The translations under genes and the position numbers were made by a program. Shown here in pieces: positions 60,338 through 64,000 of a DNA stretch of 64,000 nucleotides. The DNA lies in the NCBI RefSeq assembly GCF_025725665.1, contig NZ_CP107009.1, positions 4,588,001-4,652,000 on the forward strand, in the 5' to 3' direction. Under the pieces are notes generated by a model, which was given only the letters and a program-made list of their open reading frames with translations, was not told the origin of the DNA and searched no databases. The DNA comes from Halomonas sp. LR3S48. GTDB taxonomy: Bacteria; Pseudomonadota; Gammaproteobacteria; Pseudomonadales; Halomonadaceae. Each line of letters opens with the position of its first letter. Position 1 is the stretch's first letter.

Positions 60338-61153
60338 CTACCAGAAGATCCACAGCAGCCATAGCCCGAGCACGATGCGATAGACAACGAAGGGCTGCAT
60401 GCCGATCTGTTTGATGAAGGCGATGAAGTAGTGGATGCAGAGATAGGCGCTCAGCCCCGACAGGACCACTCCAACCGACAAGGCTTGCCAGTCGATGTCA
60501 TTCGTTGCCTGCATCAGGCTGACGATCTCCAGCCCTGATGCCAGGACAATCACCGGAATCGACAGCAAAAAAGAGAAGCGCGCCGCGCCCTCGCGGCTCA
60601 TGCCCAGCAGCAGTGCCGCGGTAATGGTGATGCCGGAGCGCGACGTGCCGGGAATCAGTGCCAGTGCTTGGGCAAGACCGATGATCATGGCGTCGCGCAG
60701 CATGAGCTGGTACTCGTTGCGGCCCTCTCGCTTTCGCCAGTCGGCATAGCTGAGCAGCAGGCCGAAGCCAATCAGCCCTACCGCGATCAGGAGAGGGGAA
60801 CGCATGCCAACTTCGATCACGTCATGCAGGGCGAGGCCCACTACGCACACCGGAATGGTGGCCAGCAGCACCCACCAGGCCAGTCGGGCATCGGGATCGA
60901 GATTCGTACCTTGGCGCCGCATCACTCCACCCAGCGAACCGATCCAGCTCACCGCCATGCGCTGCAGGTCGTGGCGGAAGTAGAACACCACCGCCAGCAG
61001 GCTACCCAGATGCACCGCAACGTCGAAGACCAACCCCTGGTCGTTCCAGCCGGTCAGCACGGGCACCAGAATCAAGTGGGCCGAACTCGAGATGGGCAGG
61101 AATTCGGTCAGGCCCTGGACCACCGACAGAACGACGACTTGAAGCCAATCCAT
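60338..61153 (-). CDS. uppP: Undecaprenyl-diphosphatase UppP (BacA)
   Basis: A 271-residue membrane enzyme with eight helices. The two catalytic segments are EFLPISSSAHLIL (about 17-29) and PGTSRSGITI (about 165-174). It dephosphorylates undecaprenyl diphosphate to recycle the cell-wall lipid carrier. AGGAGAG precedes the ATG at 61153. The longer frame begins with a non-conserved tail. Confidence 0.95.
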   Translation of the reverse strand: MDWLQVVVLSVVQGLTEFLPISSSAHLILVPVLTGWNDQGLVFDVAVHLGSLLAVVFYFRHDLQRMAVSWIGSLGGVMRRQGTNLDPDARLAWWVLLATIPVCVVGLALHDVIEVGMRSPLLIAVGLIGFGLLLSYADWRKREGRNEYQLMLRDAMIIGLAQALALIPGTSRSGITITAALLLGMSREGAARFSFLLSIPVIVLASGLEIVSLMQATNDIDWQALSVGVVLSGLSAYLCIHYFIAFIKQIGMQPFVVYRIVLGLWLLWIFW

Positions 61154-61332
61154 ATGGCGCTCTCCTGTTAGCCAACGCACGGCAGGACGCGAAGAGGATA
61201 CACGTCCCCTTGCCGCTTGTCCGCCGCGTCTCGTTACAATTCTGTTCGGCTACCTCCTGTGTTGCGCATCGCCGACACCTGGTCTTCAGACGCCCGATGA
61301 ATGTCGATCGGCGTCACGGTTCCAGTGCTGAG

Positions 61333-61364
61333 CCCGCCGGTCCAGCTTCAACTGAACCGGCGGG
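61333..61364 (+). repeat. Hairpin upstream of the CDF exporter gene
   Basis: CCCGCCGGT (61333-61341) and ACCGGCGGG (61356-61364) pair in a 9-bp stem with a further CAG/CTG pair inside the loop. It lies about 95 bp before the exporter ATG and may be part of its leader or promoter region. Confidence 0.45.
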
Positions 61365-61459
61365 AGTGCGAGAATGAAAGAGAATCGTTCGCTTTCACCG
61401 AACCCATGAGCGGGCCGGGAATCCAGCCCGGTGCCAGCGCGATACGGAGCCACCGCAGC

Positions 61460-62629
61460 ATGATCGCCACCCCTGACCTGGCCGTGAACAACCGCGACGC
61501 CAAGCGCGCCACCTGTGTGGCAGCCTGGCTGGATGGCCTGCTGGGTTGTGTCAAGGTCGTCGTCGGCAGCCTGGTCGGGTCGACGGCCCTGATCGCCGAC
61601 GGCATTCACTCCTTTTCCGACCTGGTGACCGACGGCTTCGTGCTGGCGGCGACCCACTACGGTCGCCAGGGGCCGGACCAGGACCATCACTATGGCCACG
61701 GCCGCATCGAAACGCTGGCTACCCTGCTGCTGGGCAGCGTGCTCATCTTCGTCGCCGGTGCCATCGCCTGGTCGAGCCTGCAACGCCTGTTCGGCGACAC
61801 CCAGGCCCCCGCCCCGGGCATCTGGGCCATGCTGCTGGCGCTGGCCGCCCTGCTCGTCAAGGAAGCCCTGTTCCACTACACCATGCGCGTCGCCAGGAGG
61901 GTGAAGTCGAAGCTGCTCGAGGCGAATGCCTGGCACTCGCGCTCCGACGTGCTCTCCACGGCCGTGGTTCTGATTGCACTGCTGGGCGCCCAATTCGGTA
62001 TCGGCTGGCTCGACGCCGTGGCCGCGGTGATCGTCGGCCTGCTGGTGGGCAAGGTGGGCTGGGATCTGCTGTGGGAGTCGGCGCGCGAGCTGGTCGACAC
62101 CGCCCTGCCCGCGGACGCCCAGCAACGTATGTATGAGGTAGCCTGTGGCGTGCCGGGCGTGGACAGCGTGCACGACCTGCGAACGCGGCAGTCGGCCGGC
62201 TGGGTCATGGTCGATCTACACATCGTGGTGGGTCCCATGGTGAGCGTGTCCGAGGCGCACGAGATCGGCAACGAAGTGAGCCGTCGCCTGCGCCATTCCT
62301 TCCCGGCCCTCACCGACGTGACCTTTCATATCGACCCCGAGGATGACGCAGGGGAAGGCGATCCCAGCCGCTTCCCGGGTCTCCCGCTGAGGCCGGCAGT
62401 GGTCGCCGCCCTGGACGCGCGCTGGAACTCTCACCCGGCCTGGCGCAACCTGACCGACCTGCAGCTCCACTACCTGGACGGCAAGGTCTCCGTGTCACTG
62501 ATCATCGATGACACGGTCCATCAGCCGCCCCAATGCCTCGCCAGCCAGCTGAAGGCCCAAGCCAGCGATATCGAGTGGCTGGGCCATGTCGAGGTGCTGT
62601 ACATTACCCGCGCCGCGAGCCCCCGTTAG
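61460..62629 (+). CDS. Cation diffusion facilitator (CDF) metal exporter
   Basis: A 389-residue protein with six helices (about 15-210) and a C-terminal cytoplasmic domain of about 180 residues, longer than usual. Metal-site motifs HSFSDLVTDGF (about 49-59) and NAWHSRSDVLST (about 155-166) give two D/H-x-x-x-D sites. HYGHGRIET follows. Family members export Zn2+, Fe2+, Mn2+ or Co2+ against protons. The metal cannot be told. In-frame ATGs at 61301 and 61406 are possible but the sequence before residue 54 of the long frame has no family similarity. Confidence 0.87.
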   Translation: MIATPDLAVNNRDAKRATCVAAWLDGLLGCVKVVVGSLVGSTALIADGIHSFSDLVTDGFVLAATHYGRQGPDQDHHYGHGRIETLATLLLGSVLIFVAGAIAWSSLQRLFGDTQAPAPGIWAMLLALAALLVKEALFHYTMRVARRVKSKLLEANAWHSRSDVLSTAVVLIALLGAQFGIGWLDAVAAVIVGLLVGKVGWDLLWESARELVDTALPADAQQRMYEVACGVPGVDSVHDLRTRQSAGWVMVDLHIVVGPMVSVSEAHEIGNEVSRRLRHSFPALTDVTFHIDPEDDAGEGDPSRFPGLPLRPAVVAALDARWNSHPAWRNLTDLQLHYLDGKVSVSLIIDDTVHQPPQCLASQLKAQASDIEWLGHVEVLYITRAASPR

Positions 62630-62660
62630 GCCGACACCCATCGCGTAGTTCCGATTCGTG

Positions 62661-64000
62661 TCAAAGTCCGGTCAGTACCGCGGTGGCGATGGAGAAGTAG
62701 ATCAGCACCCCGCAGGCGTCGATCACCGTGGTCACCAGCGGCGCCGAGGCGGTCGCCGGGTCCCAGCCGACGCGGTTGAGCACGAACGGCAGGCACATGC
62801 CCAGCAGGCTGCCGAACAGCACGATGGTGACCATGCTGGCGGCAACTATCATGGCCACGGCCTCGCCGCCGCGCATCACGCCGATGGGCGCCACTGCCAG
62901 CGCCATGGTCAGCCCCAGGGAGCCGGCCACCAGCAGCTCGCGGCCGAGCAGCTTGCCCCAGTCCTTGACGCCGACGTCGCCGGTGGCCATACCGCGGACC
63001 GTGAGCGTGGCGGCCTGAGCGCCGGCGTTGCCGCCGCTGCCGATCAGCAGCGGCAGGAAGAACACCAGCGCCACCTGGGCCGCAATGGTGTCCTCGAAGT
63101 AGGCGATGCCGGCACCGGAGAAGAGGTTGGCGAACACCAGCAGTACCAGCCAGGTCACGCGCTTGCGGTAGAGGCTCCAGAGCGGCACCCGGCTGACGCC
63201 ATCTTCGAGCTGGCCGATGGACATCCCCTTGTGGAAATCCTCGGTGGCCTCCTCCTCGGCCACGTCCATGGCATCGTCGTGGGTGACGATGCCGACCAGA
63301 CGCTCGTCGTGGTCGATGACCGGCACGGCCAGCATGTCATAACGGGCCACCAGGCGAGCGACCTCCTCCTGCGCCTCGTCCACCGACACGCTGATCACGT
63401 CCTTGATCATCAGATCATCGACCTGTGCGCCTGGGCGGGCCACCATCAGCTGGCGCAGCGACAGCGTACCGGCCAGCTTGCCTTCCGGATCGATGATGTA
63501 AAGCTGGTAGACCGTCTCTGCGTCGGGTGCGGTCTGCCGTACCCGCATCATCGCCTGGGAGACGGTCATACCGCTGGGGATGGCGACGTAATCCGAAGTC
63601 ATGATCGCCCCGGCAGTGCCCTCCTCATAACTGGCCAGGCGCTTGAGATCCTCGCGCTCCTGGCGTGCCATTCGCCTCAGCAGCACTTCCTGACGATCCT
63701 CACCGAGCAGGTTGAACAGGTCGGCCCGTTCGTCCGAGCCCATCTCTTCCAGCACCGAGAGCAGCAGTTCGTCGGACATGGCTTCGGCAACGTCGACCTG
63801 GACCTCACCCGCAAGGTAACCCAGGACGTTGGCGCGGCGTTCCAGCGGCAGGCAGTCGAGTAGTTTGAGGACGGTGGGGAGATCGTCGTCCTCCTCGGCC
63901 ATCTCCTCGAGTATCTCGGAGAGATCCGCGGCACGCAGTTCCGGCAGCCATTGGTCGAGGCGTTCGCGATCATCCTGCTCGACGGCGAGGATCAGGGTTT
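62661..64000 (-). CDS. mgtE: Magnesium transporter MgtE (5' truncated by window)
   Basis: The frame remains open to the window edge, so the true start lies beyond 64000. The visible 446 residues contain the N-terminal superhelical MgtE_N domain (DLFNLLGEDRQEVLLRRM), two CBS domains with VPVIDHDERLVGIVTHDD, and five membrane helices with the pore sequence GSGGNAGAQAATLTVRGMA. MgtE is a Mg2+ channel gated by cytosolic Mg2+. An internal ATG at 63902 is not the start, since similar sequence continues upstream of it. It is convergent with the CDF gene. Confidence 0.93.
   Translation of the reverse strand, partial: TLILAVEQDDRERLDQWLPELRAADLSEILEEMAEEDDDLPTVLKLLDCLPLERRANVLGYLAGEVQVDVAEAMSDELLLSVLEEMGSDERADLFNLLGEDRQEVLLRRMARQEREDLKRLASYEEGTAGAIMTSDYVAIPSGMTVSQAMMRVRQTAPDAETVYQLYIIDPEGKLAGTLSLRQLMVARPGAQVDDLMIKDVISVSVDEAQEEVARLVARYDMLAVPVIDHDERLVGIVTHDDAMDVAEEEATEDFHKGMSIGQLEDGVSRVPLWSLYRKRVTWLVLLVFANLFSGAGIAYFEDTIAAQVALVFFLPLLIGSGGNAGAQAATLTVRGMATGDVGVKDWGKLLGRELLVAGSLGLTMALAVAPIGVMRGGEAVAMIVAASMVTIVLFGSLLGMCLPFVLNRVGWDPATASAPLVTTVIDACGVLIYFSIATAVLTGL

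Overview
The window reads as one contiguous piece of chromosome from a moderately halophilic gammaproteobacterium. A Halomonas-type (Halomonadaceae) genome is the best guess. The evidence is high-GC sequence with strong third-position GC bias, and classic gammaproteobacterial gene orders (gmk-rpoZ-spoT, oxyR-recG, ubiC-ubiA-phoB-phoR, pstSCAB-phoU, glmU-glmS). Sodium-coupled carriers are also frequent (CPA1, AGCS, NSS, NCS1). This is inferred from gene content only; no 16S gene, tRNA, phage, IS element or CRISPR array was seen.

Layout. 1-1.6 kb: tail of an unidentified gene, then a CPA1 Na+/H+ antiporter. 1.8-7.9 kb: a self-contained amino-acid circuit. It holds a histidine kinase whose sensor is a fused periplasmic solute-binding domain, an overlapping sigma-54 response regulator, a tandem palindrome, a well-formed -24/-12 promoter, then an AGCS Na+/amino-acid symporter and glutaminase. 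8-11.7 kb: gmk, rpoZ, spoT, ridA. 11.7-16.9 kb: RNA cyclic phosphodiesterase, PagL-type lipid A deacylase, an SDR-like reductase, oxyR and recG. 16.9-25.3 kb: YccS-family protein, then an apparently undescribed cluster: DUF3100 membrane protein, small membrane protein, M20 amidohydrolase, 3-hydroxyisobutyrate-dehydrogenase-family enzyme and aldehyde dehydrogenase, with a tail-to-tail LysR regulator. 25.3-31.1 kb: HU, rubredoxin reductase, ubiC, ubiA, phoB, phoR. 31.2-39.1 kb: reductive pyrimidine degradation (TetR regulator, PreA, PreT, dihydropyrimidinase, beta-ureidopropionase) with a divergent NCS1 nucleobase transporter. 39.1-45.2 kb: cysZ, phoU, pstB, pstA, pstC, pstS on the minus strand. 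45.3-55.8 kb: thioesterase, a lone TRAP binding protein, uvrD, a HexR-like regulator, a small unknown protein, an NSS transporter, a DUF72 protein, a PAP2 phosphatase and a DUF945 protein. 55.9-64 kb: glmS, glmU, apbE, uppP, a CDF metal exporter and an mgtE that runs off the window.

How parts fit together. The 1.8-7.9 kb block looks like a glutamine or related amino-acid sensing and salvage unit, in which the kinase/regulator pair switches on uptake and deamidation through sigma-54. PhoB/PhoR and the Pst system, about 10 kb apart, share nearly identical Pho boxes (one before phoB, one before pstC). They flank the pyrimidine catabolic locus. The M20/HIBADH/ALDH cluster encodes a plausible three-step route (amide hydrolysis, alcohol oxidation, aldehyde oxidation) beside a dedicated but uncharacterised two-protein membrane system. 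It is the best candidate here for a new pathway.
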